The notes beneath the pieces were generated by a model, which was not told the origin of the DNA, did no database searches, and saw only the letters and a list, made by a program, of their open reading frames with translations. Shown here in pieces: positions 1 to 8,444 of a stretch of 19,692 bases of DNA (its first letter is position 1; every line of letters starts with the position of its first letter). The position numbers were made by a program, and so were the translations under genes. Source of the DNA: Cellvibrionales bacterium UBA5860 (lineage in GTDB: Bacteria > Pseudomonadota > Gammaproteobacteria > Pseudomonadales > Porticoccaceae); contig DJFY01000128.1 of the NCBI GenBank assembly GCA_002431545.1, positions 21,437 to 41,128 of the forward strand, read 5' to 3'.

Positions 1-424
1 ACCGGGCGCCGGCACGGTCGTCCGCCAGCCGCTGCTCACGGCGCTCGCTTTCTCGCGCTCTTTGTGTGCGCCAGTCGGCCTGAACCTCGTCCAGCGCCGT
101 AGTGCGCTGATGTTTATCGACCCAGTCACGCCGTCGGGCGTTCAGCCGCTTCTCGGTGTCGTCCAGTTCCCGCTTCTTCTGATCGATAGCCTGTCGCAGG
201 TTGCCCAGGAAAATTTGAAAGTCGTTTAACTGGCGAGCATTCATGCCCCGATTGCTCGCCGCTTCGAAACGCGCCGCGTATTCGTCGTAGTAGGCCTGCA
301 GTTGCTCGAGCTGTTGTTTGTCGGCGGTGCGCTTGTTTTCCGCACCGGCTAATTGCCGGGCGGATTTGTCTTCAGCCTGCCGGGCCAGCTCGACGATAGT
401 GTCCAATCGACCGGGGTCTTTCAC
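1..424 (-). CDS. fliJ: Flagellar export protein FliJ (3' end cut by window edge)
   Basis: FliJ is the small coiled-coil stalk protein of the flagellar type III export ATPase; it sits in the FliI ring and links it to the FlhA gate. The minus-strand frame reads from a GTG at 424 (MKDPGRLDTIVELARQAEDK) without a stop to the window edge, giving 141 residues against a usual length near 147, so almost all of the protein is present. The product is rich in K, R, E, Q and A and looks like one long helical hairpin, with the family-typical stretch NARQLNDFQIFLGNLRQAID near residues 61-80. An in-frame TGA lies shortly upstream and no ATG is available, so GTG is the only sensible start; I see no good Shine-Dalgarno before it. 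It follows fliI by 31 bases. The identification rests on composition, length, motif and position. Confidence 0.88.
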   Translation of the reverse strand, partial: MKDPGRLDTIVELARQAEDKSARQLAGAENKRTADKQQLEQLQAYYDEYAARFEAASNRGMNARQLNDFQIFLGNLRQAIDQKKRELDDTEKRLNARRRDWVDKHQRTTALDEVQADWRTQRARESERREQRLADDRAGAR

Positions 425-455
425 AAGCTTGCTAAACGAGGGTCAAAACACGGAC

Positions 456-1859
456 CTAGGGCGCAGAGGCCGCTTGGGAAGCCGGTCCTATCAGGCCTTC
501 CAGGGATCGTAGATCAGCGATACTTTGCGCAAAGGTGACCTGTTGCCCCGCCGGTTGCCGGAGGAATTCCTGCAGGCGCGGATAGGCTTCTATCGCTCTG
601 TCGATGCGTGGATCGGCACCGCGAGCGTAGGCGCCGACGCTGATCAGATCCCGGTTCTGTTGATAAGTGCTATAGGTATCCCTGAAACCGTGCACCAGCG
701 CCAGTTGGTCCGGTTGCGCCAGGCGATTGATCGCCCGGCTCACCGAGGCTTCGACGTCGATCGCCGGATAATGCCCGGCATCCGCCAGTCGTCGGTTCAA
801 GCTGATGTGACCGTCGAGAATCGCGCGCGCGGCGTCTGCGATGGGGTCTGCGGGGTCATCACCCTCGACCAACACGGTGTAGACCGCTGTTATCGAACCG
901 CCACCCTCAATGTTGCCCGCCCGTTCAACCAACTGGGGCAGACGCGTGAACACAGACGGCGGGTAGCCTTTCGATACCGGTGGTTCACCAATGGCCAGGG
1001 CTATTTCGCGCTGGGCCTGGGCAAAGCGGGTCAGGGAATCGATGAGCAGGAGCACGTTCAGCCCCCTGTCGCGAAAACTTTCGGCTATAGCAGTCGCACG
1101 CCAGGCCCCATGTAGCCGCATCAGGGGCGGATCATCCGCCGGTGTTGCCACCACTACGGCTTTTGCCATGCCCGCTTGGCCGAGGATTTCCTCAACGAAT
1201 TCCTGCACTTCCCGGCCGCGCTCGCCAATCAATCCAATCACGACGACATCGGCCCCGGTGAACCGGGTCATCAGCCCCAGCAGGCTGCTTTTACCAACGC
1301 CGCTGCCGGCAAACAAACCCATGCGCTGACCGCGGCCGATAGTCAGCAATGCGTTAATGGCGCGAATACCCACATCGAGCGGTTCAGTGATCAGGCTGCG
1401 CCGTAACGGATTGATGCGCCGGCCATGCAGGGGCACGCGGACATCTGCCTGAATATCGCCACCGCCGTCGAGCGGCTGCCCCTGTCCATCGATCACCCGG
1501 CCCAGATATTCGTCGCCAGCGCCGACTTCGCCTCCGCGTCGACAGGGTGAAACCAGCGCGTTCGGGGTCAGGCCGAGGGTATTGCCTACCGGCATCAGAT
1601 AGATTTTGCCGTTATCGAAACCGACCACCTCGGCTTCGACGTTGTCGCGACCCGGTGTACTCAGCAGACAACGCGTGCCCACCGCTGCCTGACAGCCCCG
1701 CGCTTCCAGTGTCAATCCGACCATGCGCACCAGCTTGCCTTTATCGGCGGCCAATACCGGCCAGTGCTCTGCGGCCTTGAGTCGCGCGCGATGTGCCGCC
1801 AGGCGGCCGTCGAGCGACAGAAAAGCACCGTCGCTCAGCTGAGAATCCGGCCCGCTCAC
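456..1859 (-). CDS. fliI: Flagellum-specific ATP synthase FliI (export ATPase)
   Basis: FliI is the cytoplasmic hexameric ATPase of the flagellar type III secretion apparatus, related to the F1 beta subunit. The 467-residue product has the family's usual length. It shows a Walker A motif AGSGVGKS at about residues 184-191, the catalytic-glutamate segment GERGRE (about 212-217) and a Walker B segment LLLIDS (about 270-275), followed by the FliI-typical GEPPVSKGYPPSVFTRLPQL. The N-terminal 30 residues are helical and would bind FliH. The start is a GTG whose bases overlap the fliH TGA stop (GTGA), so translation is probably coupled. It lies between fliH and fliJ, the usual operon order for its regulator and stalk partners. 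Confidence 0.97.
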   Translation of the reverse strand: MSGPDSQLSDGAFLSLDGRLAAHRARLKAAEHWPVLAADKGKLVRMVGLTLEARGCQAAVGTRCLLSTPGRDNVEAEVVGFDNGKIYLMPVGNTLGLTPNALVSPCRRGGEVGAGDEYLGRVIDGQGQPLDGGGDIQADVRVPLHGRRINPLRRSLITEPLDVGIRAINALLTIGRGQRMGLFAGSGVGKSSLLGLMTRFTGADVVVIGLIGERGREVQEFVEEILGQAGMAKAVVVATPADDPPLMRLHGAWRATAIAESFRDRGLNVLLLIDSLTRFAQAQREIALAIGEPPVSKGYPPSVFTRLPQLVERAGNIEGGGSITAVYTVLVEGDDPADPIADAARAILDGHISLNRRLADAGHYPAIDVEASVSRAINRLAQPDQLALVHGFRDTYSTYQQNRDLISVGAYARGADPRIDRAIEAYPRLQEFLRQPAGQQVTFAQSIADLRSLEGLIGPASQAASAP

Positions 1860-2512
1860 GGGCCACCTTCAGCGGCCGAGAGCTCGAAGTGACCGCGCAG
1901 TAATTCGTCGAGTCGCGCCCGCACCGTGGCATCCACCAACTGGTCGGTACTATGCACCTGACATTCGCCGCGCTTCAGACGCGGGTCGTCGACGATTTGC
2001 CAGTCACCAGGAGGCACTGCTTCACCCTGTCCGGCGCGCACTAGGGCGGCATCTTCCGGGTGCAGGTGACAACGCACTTGCAGTGCGGTGGAAGCCAGCA
2101 CACTGGCGGCTTCTTCGACGGCCACCTTGAGCAAGCCTGGGTCGATCGTGATCTCCCGACGCACCAGTTGTTCGGCAATAGCGCCCGCCAGCAGTACCAG
2201 TTCTTCCTCTACTTTTGTCTCCAGGCGCTGAAACGGCCGCACGAACGACTCGAGCAGATGATTGAGTTCGGCAACCTGCGCCTCGATCTGCGCGTGGCCA
2301 GCCTGCAATCCCTCCCATCGCCCGACCTCGTAACCCTTCGAGTGGGCCTGTTTTTCCAGATCGGCAACCGCTTGCGGCGACGGCTCGGGCTTTCGGTCAC
2401 GATAATCGTCAAACACCGCCGGCGCCGTCCAGGGCGTCAGATTCGCCGGTTTTTTTTCTGGTGACAGCTTAGACAAACTGTTCTCCACCCCGTGAGCCGA
2501 GTACGATTTCAC
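1856..2512 (-). CDS. fliH: Flagellar assembly protein FliH (ATPase regulator)
   Basis: FliH forms a dimer that binds and restrains FliI and tethers it to the rotor C-ring. The frame gives up to 218 residues: a charged, proline-rich N-terminus, a central helical region (about 45-105, with glycines spaced in GYEVGRWEGLQAG as in FliH GxxxG repeats), and a C-terminal FliH/V-ATPase E-like domain with EQLVRREI and DPRLKRGECQV. The start is uncertain. GTG at 2512 overlaps fliG by 44 bases and has its purine run directly against the start. A TTG at 2476 has GGAG six bases upstream and overlaps fliG by only 8 bases. The stop overlaps the fliI GTG. Confidence 0.93.
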   Translation of the reverse strand: MKSYSAHGVENSLSKLSPEKKPANLTPWTAPAVFDDYRDRKPEPSPQAVADLEKQAHSKGYEVGRWEGLQAGHAQIEAQVAELNHLLESFVRPFQRLETKVEEELVLLAGAIAEQLVRREITIDPGLLKVAVEEAASVLASTALQVRCHLHPEDAALVRAGQGEAVPPGDWQIVDDPRLKRGECQVHSTDQLVDATVRARLDELLRGHFELSAAEGGP

Positions 2513-3479
2513 CCTCGTCCGCCAAACGGCCTGCCACTGTCAGTATCTCCCGTTGCGCCTGCTCCACTTCACTGAGGCGCACTGGACCACGGGTTTCCAG
2601 GTCCTCCTGGAGCATTTCCCCGGCTCGTTTGGACATATTTTTGAGGATTTTATTGCGCACCTGGTCGTCGGCCCCCTTGAGCGCGATGATCAATACATCC
2701 GAGGATATTTCCCGCAACAGTCGCTGAATGCCCCGATCATCCACTTCCAGCAGGTTTTCGAAGACAAACATCAAATCCTTGATCCGGTCACCCATGCCAC
2801 TATCGATGGACGATATGGCTTCGACGAGTTCTTGTTCCAAATCTCCGTCGAGATGATTCAGAATATCAGCAGTGGCTTTCAGTCCACCGACGGCTGCCGG
2901 CTGAGAGACCGTACCATCGCTGAGTTGCTTTTCCAGCAAGTCATCGAGCTCAGCGAGCGCCGAGGGGTGTACGGTATCGAGATGAGCCACCCGCACGATC
3001 GCGTCCTTGCGCACACCTTCAGGCAAATATCCCACGACCTCGGCGGCGTGATCGCTGTCGAGATAGGAGAGGACTATTGCGATCACCTGCGCGTGTTCGT
3101 CCTTGATCATCGCCGCGACCGAGCGGGCTTCCATCCAGCGCAGGGAGTCCACACCTTTAGAATCCCGACCGAGCAGCACGCGGTTGATAATGCTCTCGGC
3201 CCTGTCTTCCCCAAGCGCCTGCACCAGCACCTTGCGCACATACTCCTCCGTGCCGCCCGACAGCGACGTCACGTCGCCCACCGCCTGGGAAAAACTGGTG
3301 ACCACCTGTTCAGCCTGTTGGCGGCTGATGTTTTTCAAGCCGGCCATCGCCTCGCCAACCTTGTGAACTTCCTTTGGCCCCAGATGTTTCAACACTTCCG
3401 CCGCTGACTGCTCGCCGATACCGAGCAGGAAGACAGCGGCGCGATCGGGGCCTTTCAGGGAGGGAGAACCATCACTCAT
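2469..3479 (-). CDS. fliG: Flagellar motor switch protein FliG
   Basis: FliG forms the top of the rotor C-ring, binds FliF through its N-terminal domain and FliM through its middle and C-terminal domains, and meets the stator for torque. The product is 336 residues from the ATG at 3479 (MSDGSPSLKG), the family's normal size; a TTG three codons upstream is possible but less likely. The middle domain carries EHAQ at residues 128-131 in place of the usual EHPQ. The C-terminal torque domain is well conserved (DVLIIALKGADDQVRNKILK, RAGEMLQEDLE, RGPVRLSEVE). The start overlaps the end of fliF by 8 bases (ATGAGTGA), which suggests translational coupling and matched production of the two ring proteins. 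Confidence 0.97.
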   Translation of the reverse strand: MSDGSPSLKGPDRAAVFLLGIGEQSAAEVLKHLGPKEVHKVGEAMAGLKNISRQQAEQVVTSFSQAVGDVTSLSGGTEEYVRKVLVQALGEDRAESIINRVLLGRDSKGVDSLRWMEARSVAAMIKDEHAQVIAIVLSYLDSDHAAEVVGYLPEGVRKDAIVRVAHLDTVHPSALAELDDLLEKQLSDGTVSQPAAVGGLKATADILNHLDGDLEQELVEAISSIDSGMGDRIKDLMFVFENLLEVDDRGIQRLLREISSDVLIIALKGADDQVRNKILKNMSKRAGEMLQEDLETRGPVRLSEVEQAQREILTVAGRLADEGEIVLGSRGGEQFV

Positions 3480-5115
3480 CCTCGGCAACCCAGCCTTTTA
3501 CGACCTGCGCCGCGCGCTTGGGATCCTCCATGGCGATCGCCTGGGCCATCGCGATCTGGCGTTCGTAGCCGCTATTGGCACCGGCGCCACCCTGGGCTGA
3601 CAAGTTGACCTGGTCCTCACCGAGTTGCAATTCACCGGAAACCGCAGGCGCCTCCAGTCCAGGCACCATTGCACGAGGGCCGCCTGCACCAGGCAAGGGA
3701 CCGCTGTAATTGGCAAGGCTGTTCATCACGGGCCGCAATACGCCAAAGATCAGTAGCGCCACGCCCAGCACCGCCAGTATCTGCTTGCCCAGAGTCCACA
3801 CCCACGCCTGTTTCCAGATCGGTGTTTCGGGAATCGGCTCCAGAGCCGGCGGCACCAGAAAGGAAGCATTGACCACATTGATACTGTCGCCCCGCTCGGC
3901 GTTAAAACCGACGGCTTCGCGGACCAGTTGGGTATAGCGTTCGATTTCTTCCGGCGGCAGGGGCACTCGCGACGCTTCCCCACCATCGCTGGTCTCTTCC
4001 CGATAGTCCAGCACGACCGCCACCGACAACCGCCTGATGGTGCCAGGCATTTCGTTGATATGGCTGATGGTGCGATCCAGCTCGTAGTTGGTGGTGGCCT
4101 GCTTACTGCTCTGCTGGGGCGCGGACGGCGCCGCATCCTGATCGACACCCTGGGCTATCGTTCCCGCGGGTGGCGGCTGGTTGGAAAGCGCACCCGGCAC
4201 GCCAGAGGCGCCGGCTGTCTTACTTTGCTGTTCGGAAACCTGTTCGCTGCGCACGCGCGAATTGTCCGGACCGAAAACCTCGCTGGTTCTTTCAACGCTG
4301 GTAAAGTCCATGTCCGCCGTCACCTGCGCACGGACCTTGTCGGCCCCGAGCACCGGCGCCAGCAGCGCCACAATGCGCTGGGAATAATCGTGCTCGAGCT
4401 TGCGTACAAGGCTGTATTGCTCGGTACTCATCGCCAGTTCGCTGGCACTGCCGCCGGACGTCAACAGGCTGCCCCGTTGGTCGACCACCGAGACACTGTC
4501 CGGCGACATACCGGGCACACTGGAGGCCACCAGGTGCACGATACCGGCAATCTGGGAATCGCCCAGCTCACTGCCCGGGTACAGGGCCACCAACACTGAG
4601 GCACTGGCGCCGGCCCGATTGCGCAGGAAACCGGCTCGCTTGGGCACGGCAAGATGCACGCGTGCGCTGCGCACGCCTTCGAGTGTACTCACGGATTTTG
4701 ACAGCTCGCCCTCAAGCGCCTGGTGATAGCGGGCTGTCTCGAGAAATGAACTGGTGCCGAAGCTCTGCTCCTCCTCAAGCAACTCAAATCCTCGCATGCC
4801 ACCTTTGGGCAGGCCCTGGCTCGCCAGTTTGATGCGCAAGTTGTGGATCTTGTCCGCCGACACTGCAACAGTGCCGCCCTGCAATCGATATTTAACTTTT
4901 TCCCGATCCAGCACCGAAATCACCGGCGCCATGTCGCGCTCCGACAGGTCACTGAACAGAGGCACATAATTGGGCTCGCTCGACCAGGACACGACGCCCA
5001 CGCCGACGGCGATACTCAGGGCCAGTCCGATCAACAGGCCGATCTGGCGCACCACCGGCAACCGGGTCAGGCCGCTAAAAGGTTTGACCACACTATCCTG
5101 ACTCACCACCGCCAT
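3472..5115 (-). CDS. fliF: Flagellar MS-ring protein FliF
   Basis: FliF builds the inner-membrane MS ring, the first structure of the basal body. The 547-residue product has a first membrane segment at about residues 25-44, followed by the ring-building motif region (LFSDLSERDMAPVISVLDRE, then QGLPKGGMRGFELLEEEQ and RYHQALEGELSKSVSTLEGV). A low-complexity periplasmic stretch rich in Q, P and A lies around residues 295-345. A second membrane segment falls at about 443-463. The cytoplasmic tail (about 517-543, YERQIAMAQAIAMEDPKRAA) is the FliG-binding helix pair. The ATG at 5115 has GGAGAG upstream. It starts 65 bases after fliE, and its end overlaps fliG. Confidence 0.97.
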   Translation of the reverse strand: MAVVSQDSVVKPFSGLTRLPVVRQIGLLIGLALSIAVGVGVVSWSSEPNYVPLFSDLSERDMAPVISVLDREKVKYRLQGGTVAVSADKIHNLRIKLASQGLPKGGMRGFELLEEEQSFGTSSFLETARYHQALEGELSKSVSTLEGVRSARVHLAVPKRAGFLRNRAGASASVLVALYPGSELGDSQIAGIVHLVASSVPGMSPDSVSVVDQRGSLLTSGGSASELAMSTEQYSLVRKLEHDYSQRIVALLAPVLGADKVRAQVTADMDFTSVERTSEVFGPDNSRVRSEQVSEQQSKTAGASGVPGALSNQPPPAGTIAQGVDQDAAPSAPQQSSKQATTNYELDRTISHINEMPGTIRRLSVAVVLDYREETSDGGEASRVPLPPEEIERYTQLVREAVGFNAERGDSINVVNASFLVPPALEPIPETPIWKQAWVWTLGKQILAVLGVALLIFGVLRPVMNSLANYSGPLPGAGGPRAMVPGLEAPAVSGELQLGEDQVNLSAQGGAGANSGYERQIAMAQAIAMEDPKRAAQVVKGWVAEDE

Positions 5116-5180
5116 AACACAACGCTCTCCAACTACTACTCACAGATACCCGCAAGGCACCCGTTATTATGTGGCCGGCA

Positions 5181-5510
5181 TTAAACCGGCATGTTCATGA
5201 TTTCCTGATAGGCGGATAACAGGCGATTCCTCACCTGCGTTATCGCCTGAAAAGAAATGTTGGCCTCCTGTACCGCGACCATCACGGACGGTAGATCGAC
5301 ATCGGGCTCACCTCTGACGAACGCCTCCTTGAGATGCGTCGCCTGCGCCTGCGCTTCACTGACCCTGGCCAGCGATTCAGAAAACACTCGGCCAAATTCA
5401 TCGCCGCCGCCCTGGGCGGCCGCACCCTCAACAGGGCCAGTGCCCGCCTGAGCCTGCGCCGCCAAGACACGCATTTGCGCCAACACCTGATTCACATCAA
5501 TCTGGCTCAT
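5181..5510 (-). CDS. fliE: Flagellar hook-basal body complex protein FliE
   Basis: FliE is the small adaptor between the MS ring and the proximal rod, and is needed to switch on export of rod proteins. The 109-residue product is of normal size. It has a variable N-terminus with an alanine/glycine/glutamine linker (about 18-36) and the conserved C-terminal helices, including PDVDLPSVMVAVQEANISFQ and a tail ending in YQEIMNM that is diagnostic for FliE. The ATG at 5510 is preceded by an AGGGG run about 11 bases upstream. It is the first gene of the fliEFGHIJ run and lies 177 bases after fleR. Confidence 0.96.
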   Translation of the reverse strand: MSQIDVNQVLAQMRVLAAQAQAGTGPVEGAAAQGGGDEFGRVFSESLARVSEAQAQATHLKEAFVRGEPDVDLPSVMVAVQEANISFQAITQVRNRLLSAYQEIMNMPV

Positions 5511-5687
5511 CTATCTGTTTCCCCTTTTTTTGTCTTCAGCTGCTGGCAAACTGGCCGAAGCTGAATCCACACTACTCAGTAATATATTGCCTGGCTGTCA
5601 ACGCTAATTTGGCGGCCTCTGTTGTGGCTAATAAATTGGGTAAATAAAATTGCTCGGCATGGATAACTCAATCGGTATTAACTGCCC
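5511..5687 (-). other. fleR-fliE intergenic region, no confident promoter
   Basis: This AT-rich gap should hold the fliE promoter, because in Pseudomonas fliE is activated by FleR with sigma-54. I searched the minus strand for GG-N10-GC. The closest matches, near 5606-5620 and near 5540-5555, have 11 bases between GG and GC rather than 10. A TTGACA at about 5595-5600 resembles a sigma-70 -35 box but has no good -10 at the right distance. I also see no intrinsic terminator after fleR, so read-through from fleSR into fliE is possible. Confidence 0.4.
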
Positions 5688-7040
5688 TTAAGTCCCTGCG
5701 ATCCCAGGCAAGGCAACACCGGCCTCCCGCAGCTTCGCCAATTTATAGCGCAGGGTGCGCGGGCTGATACCGAGACGCTCCGCCGTCTCCTTGCGGCGCC
5801 CGTTTGCGGCCCGCAGCGCCTCGACAATCATTTCACACTCCCGGTCGCGCAGCCCGCTTTCCCAGGCGGAAACGTCGGCATGCTCGCCGGTTTCCGCTTC
5901 GACCAGGGGAATGTCTACCGAGGTATCAATTTCAAGGTGAATATCTTCGGTTTCTATGACGTTCCCGCGGCTAAGGATTTCGGCGCGCTGCATAACATTG
6001 TGCAACTCTCGAACATTGCCCGGCCAACGATGCCCAAGCAGCCGCTGCCTCGCTCCTGGCGCCAGCACCCGGGCACCACCCTTGCTAAACCGGGAAAGAA
6101 AGTACTCGGCCAGCGGCACCACATCGCCGGGACGATCGCGCAAGGGCGGCACGGTCAGCGGAAAAACATTGAGGCGATAATAGAGATCTTCCCGAAAACG
6201 ACCCGCCTGCACCTCCTGCAGCAAATCGCGATTGGTCGTGGCGAGCACGCGCACATCTAGGGCAACTGCACTCTTGCCGCCGAGACGCTCGACTTCTTTT
6301 TCCTGCAACACACGCAACAATTTGGCCTGCAAACCAATATCCATTTCGGATATCTCATCGAGCAAGAGCGTACCGCCCTGGGCTTGCTCGAACTTGCCGG
6401 CGCGAGCCTGGTAAGCTCCGGTAAAAGCGCCTTTTTCGTAGCCGAACAGCAGAGACTCCAGCATCGTTTCCGGTAGCGCCGCACAATTAATGGCGACAAA
6501 GGGCTGATCGCGGCGCGGCGATCCCTGGTGAATCGCGTGGGCAACAACCTCCTTGCCGACACCGGATTCCCCGCTGATCATCACTGTCGCTTCCGAGTCG
6601 GCCACCCGCAGCGCCAGCGCCATGAGTTTTTGGGAGCGCTCGTCGACCATGACCGCAGTCTCATCACCGGGCGCCTGGCACCCGGCGAGCCGCGTTACCA
6701 TTTCTATCAACACCTCGGCTTCAAAAGGTTTCACCAGGTAATCTTCGGCGCCATCGCGCATCGCGCTGACCGCCTTTTCAATGGTGCCGTAGGCAGTCAT
6801 CAGCGCAACCGGCATCTGCGGCCAGCGACACTTGACCGCCCGCAGCAATGCGTGGCCGTCCATGGCGGCCATCTGCACGTCGGTGACCACCAGATCGACA
6901 TGCTCCGCCCCAAGGGTCTGCAAGGCCTTTTCGCCATTTTCCGCGACCACCGGCCGGTAGCCGGCAAGTTGTAACGTATCGCTCAAAGCCTCGCGCAACA
7001 TGTCGTCGTCTTCGACAATCAATACTGTGATTTCGGTCAT
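5688..7040 (-). CDS. fleR: Sigma-54-dependent response regulator FleR
   Basis: FleR (FlrC in Vibrio) is an NtrC-type activator that, once phosphorylated by FleS, opens sigma-54 promoters of middle flagellar genes (hook, basal body, stator-linked). The 450-residue product has a receiver domain (about 1-118) with the acidic triad D11-D13, phospho-acceptor D54, T82 and K104. The AAA+ domain carries Walker A GESGVGK (157-163), the sigma-54 contact loop GAFTGA (204-209) and Walker B LLLDE (225-229). A Fis-type helix-turn-helix occupies about 403-438 (RRKETAERLGISPRTLRYKL). The ATG overlaps the fleS stop (ATGA) and has GGAG seven bases upstream, inside the fleS end. Domain content and position beside a cytoplasmic kinase make the assignment firm. 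Confidence 0.94.
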   Translation of the reverse strand: MTEITVLIVEDDDMLREALSDTLQLAGYRPVVAENGEKALQTLGAEHVDLVVTDVQMAAMDGHALLRAVKCRWPQMPVALMTAYGTIEKAVSAMRDGAEDYLVKPFEAEVLIEMVTRLAGCQAPGDETAVMVDERSQKLMALALRVADSEATVMISGESGVGKEVVAHAIHQGSPRRDQPFVAINCAALPETMLESLLFGYEKGAFTGAYQARAGKFEQAQGGTLLLDEISEMDIGLQAKLLRVLQEKEVERLGGKSAVALDVRVLATTNRDLLQEVQAGRFREDLYYRLNVFPLTVPPLRDRPGDVVPLAEYFLSRFSKGGARVLAPGARQRLLGHRWPGNVRELHNVMQRAEILSRGNVIETEDIHLEIDTSVDIPLVEAETGEHADVSAWESGLRDRECEMIVEALRAANGRRKETAERLGISPRTLRYKLAKLREAGVALPGIAGT

Positions 7041-8332
7041 CGCGACACTCCACCGACTGCCTGCCAGGTCTGTTGCAAGCGATCTTCCGCAAAATCGACT
7101 TCGACATCAGGCGACAGGGTAGCGGCGGCAAACACCTCAGAAGCTGCCTTTACCGAAGCCTGCAAGGGCAGATCGATAGTGAAGGTACTGCCGACACCCG
7201 GCGCGCTGTGCACGGCTACGTTTCCGCCATGGCTGCGCGCGGTCGTCGCCACCACCGCGAGACCAATGCCGGTGCCGTTTTCCCGTGTTGTAAAAAACGG
7301 ATCAAAGACTTTTTCGCAAAGCTCCGGCGTCATTCCCTCGCCCCTGTCGGAGACGGTAATCGCCAGTCGGTCGCGCCGGACAGTTATCGCCAGTGCCACG
7401 TCCGTTTCTTTGCCGGAGGTTTCGACAGCGTTGTCGACCAGATTCAATACGGCGCCGACCAGTGCATCCCTGTCACCCCGGATAAACCCCGGTGCTTCGG
7501 GTAGATCGAGGCTGACCTGACACCGAGCACCCCTTGCGGCCACCGCAGAGTCCGCTGCGGCTGTTAACTCACGGGCCAGATCCGCCACTTCGATGACCTG
7601 CCAGGCAAAGGGCGTCCCGCGTACGAAATTCAGCATACTGTCGACCAGACTTTCCATATGCCGCAAACCGGCCGCCACTTTGCGGGCCTTGTCGATACGC
7701 TTGTCGTCGCTCAACCCGGGTGCCGCCAGATGCCCGCTGTACAACAGCGCAGAACTCAACGGCGTGCGAACCTGATGCGCCAGCCGAGCGGCCATTTCGC
7801 CCAACGCCACAAGGCGTTGCTCGCGGGCGTTCGCCTCCTTCAGTTCATACAGGCGCGTCATGTCGGTCAGCAAAATGACTTGCTCATCGCCGCTCTCGAG
7901 GTAACGGGTATTAACAGAAAGCCGACGGCCACTATTGAGCACCAGTTCGGATTCGGACGGCAGTTCGTCAGCCACTGTCGCCTTGAGCACATCCTGCCAG
8001 CGGCGCGGCGGCAGGGGTTGGCCGCCGAGAAACTCTGTCGCCGCCGGGTTGGCCTCTCTGATCACACCGGCGCTATCGACAACGACAACTCCCCCTGGCA
8101 GCGCGTCCATCAACAGGGCCAGGCGGTTGGCCAACCGTTCTTTTTCCGCGAGATCCCGCAGACGTTGGGAGCGGGCTTCCGACAATTCCTGCGTGAGGGT
8201 ACCGATTCGTTGCTGCAGGACCTGATAGCTGGCATCGAGCTCGGCAGAGACCCGACTGAAAGTCTCAAAGGCCTCCTCAAGCTGTTTCTTATCCAAATCA
8301 GAGGTATCCGCCACAGTCAATTTTCCTGTCAC
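7037..8332 (-). CDS. fleS: Sensor histidine kinase FleS
   Basis: FleS (FlrB in Vibrio) is the kinase that activates FleR. The product is up to 431 residues with no membrane segment, so it is cytoplasmic, as known for this family. It has an N-terminal coiled coil (about 15-75), a PAS domain (about 76-165, LPGGVVVVDSAGVIREANPA), a dimerisation and phospho-acceptor helix with H186 in LAHQVRTPLSSAL, and a catalytic domain with N box NLVDNAVE (297-304), DRGEGM (329-334) and G boxes NGTGIGLAV (352-360). Two starts are possible: GTG at 8332, or GTG at 8314 with AGGA nine bases upstream; the second has the better ribosome site. It follows a sigma-54 promoter and overlaps fleR by 4 bases. Confidence 0.94.
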   Translation of the reverse strand: MTGKLTVADTSDLDKKQLEEAFETFSRVSAELDASYQVLQQRIGTLTQELSEARSQRLRDLAEKERLANRLALLMDALPGGVVVVDSAGVIREANPAATEFLGGQPLPPRRWQDVLKATVADELPSESELVLNSGRRLSVNTRYLESGDEQVILLTDMTRLYELKEANAREQRLVALGEMAARLAHQVRTPLSSALLYSGHLAAPGLSDDKRIDKARKVAAGLRHMESLVDSMLNFVRGTPFAWQVIEVADLARELTAAADSAVAARGARCQVSLDLPEAPGFIRGDRDALVGAVLNLVDNAVETSGKETDVALAITVRRDRLAITVSDRGEGMTPELCEKVFDPFFTTRENGTGIGLAVVATTARSHGGNVAVHSAPGVGSTFTIDLPLQASVKAASEVFAAATLSPDVEVDFAEDRLQQTWQAVGGVSR

Positions 8333-8375
8333 TTGAGCATTAAAACGACATTATTTATGCCGCAACTCAAGCAAA

Positions 8376-8391
8376 AGCAAAACTCGTGCCT
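8376..8391 (-). promoter_or_regulatory. Sigma-54 promoter of fleSR
   Basis: The minus strand reads AGGCACGAGTTTTGCT, which differs from the sigma-54 consensus TGGCACGN4TTGCT only at the first base. It keeps the invariant GG (-24) and GC (-12) ten bases apart. Transcription would start near 8365, giving a short leader to fleS. In Pseudomonas, fleSR is a FleQ/RpoN-dependent class II operon, and fleQ lies directly upstream here. Confidence 0.85.
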
Positions 8392-8444
8392 AGATTAAAA
8401 ACCTTTATTAAACAGGATATTAAGGGGGCTTTGTATAAACTGCG

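Noticed and set aside
2553..3407. Long plus-strand open frame (284 codons) opposite fliG
   Set aside because: It lies wholly antisense to fliG, which is conserved along its length; the antisense product has no recognisable motif and is rich in H and R, as expected from a shadow frame in GC-rich DNA.
5173..5193. GCCGG/CCGGC hairpin at the fliE stop codon
   Set aside because: Five-pair stem, no T-run, and fliF follows closely in the same operon; probably chance.
8393..8424. Possible terminator after fleQ (CCTT/AAGG followed by five Ts on the minus strand)
   Set aside because: The stem is four solid pairs with mismatches beyond; too weak to call, and read-through into fleSR remains possible.
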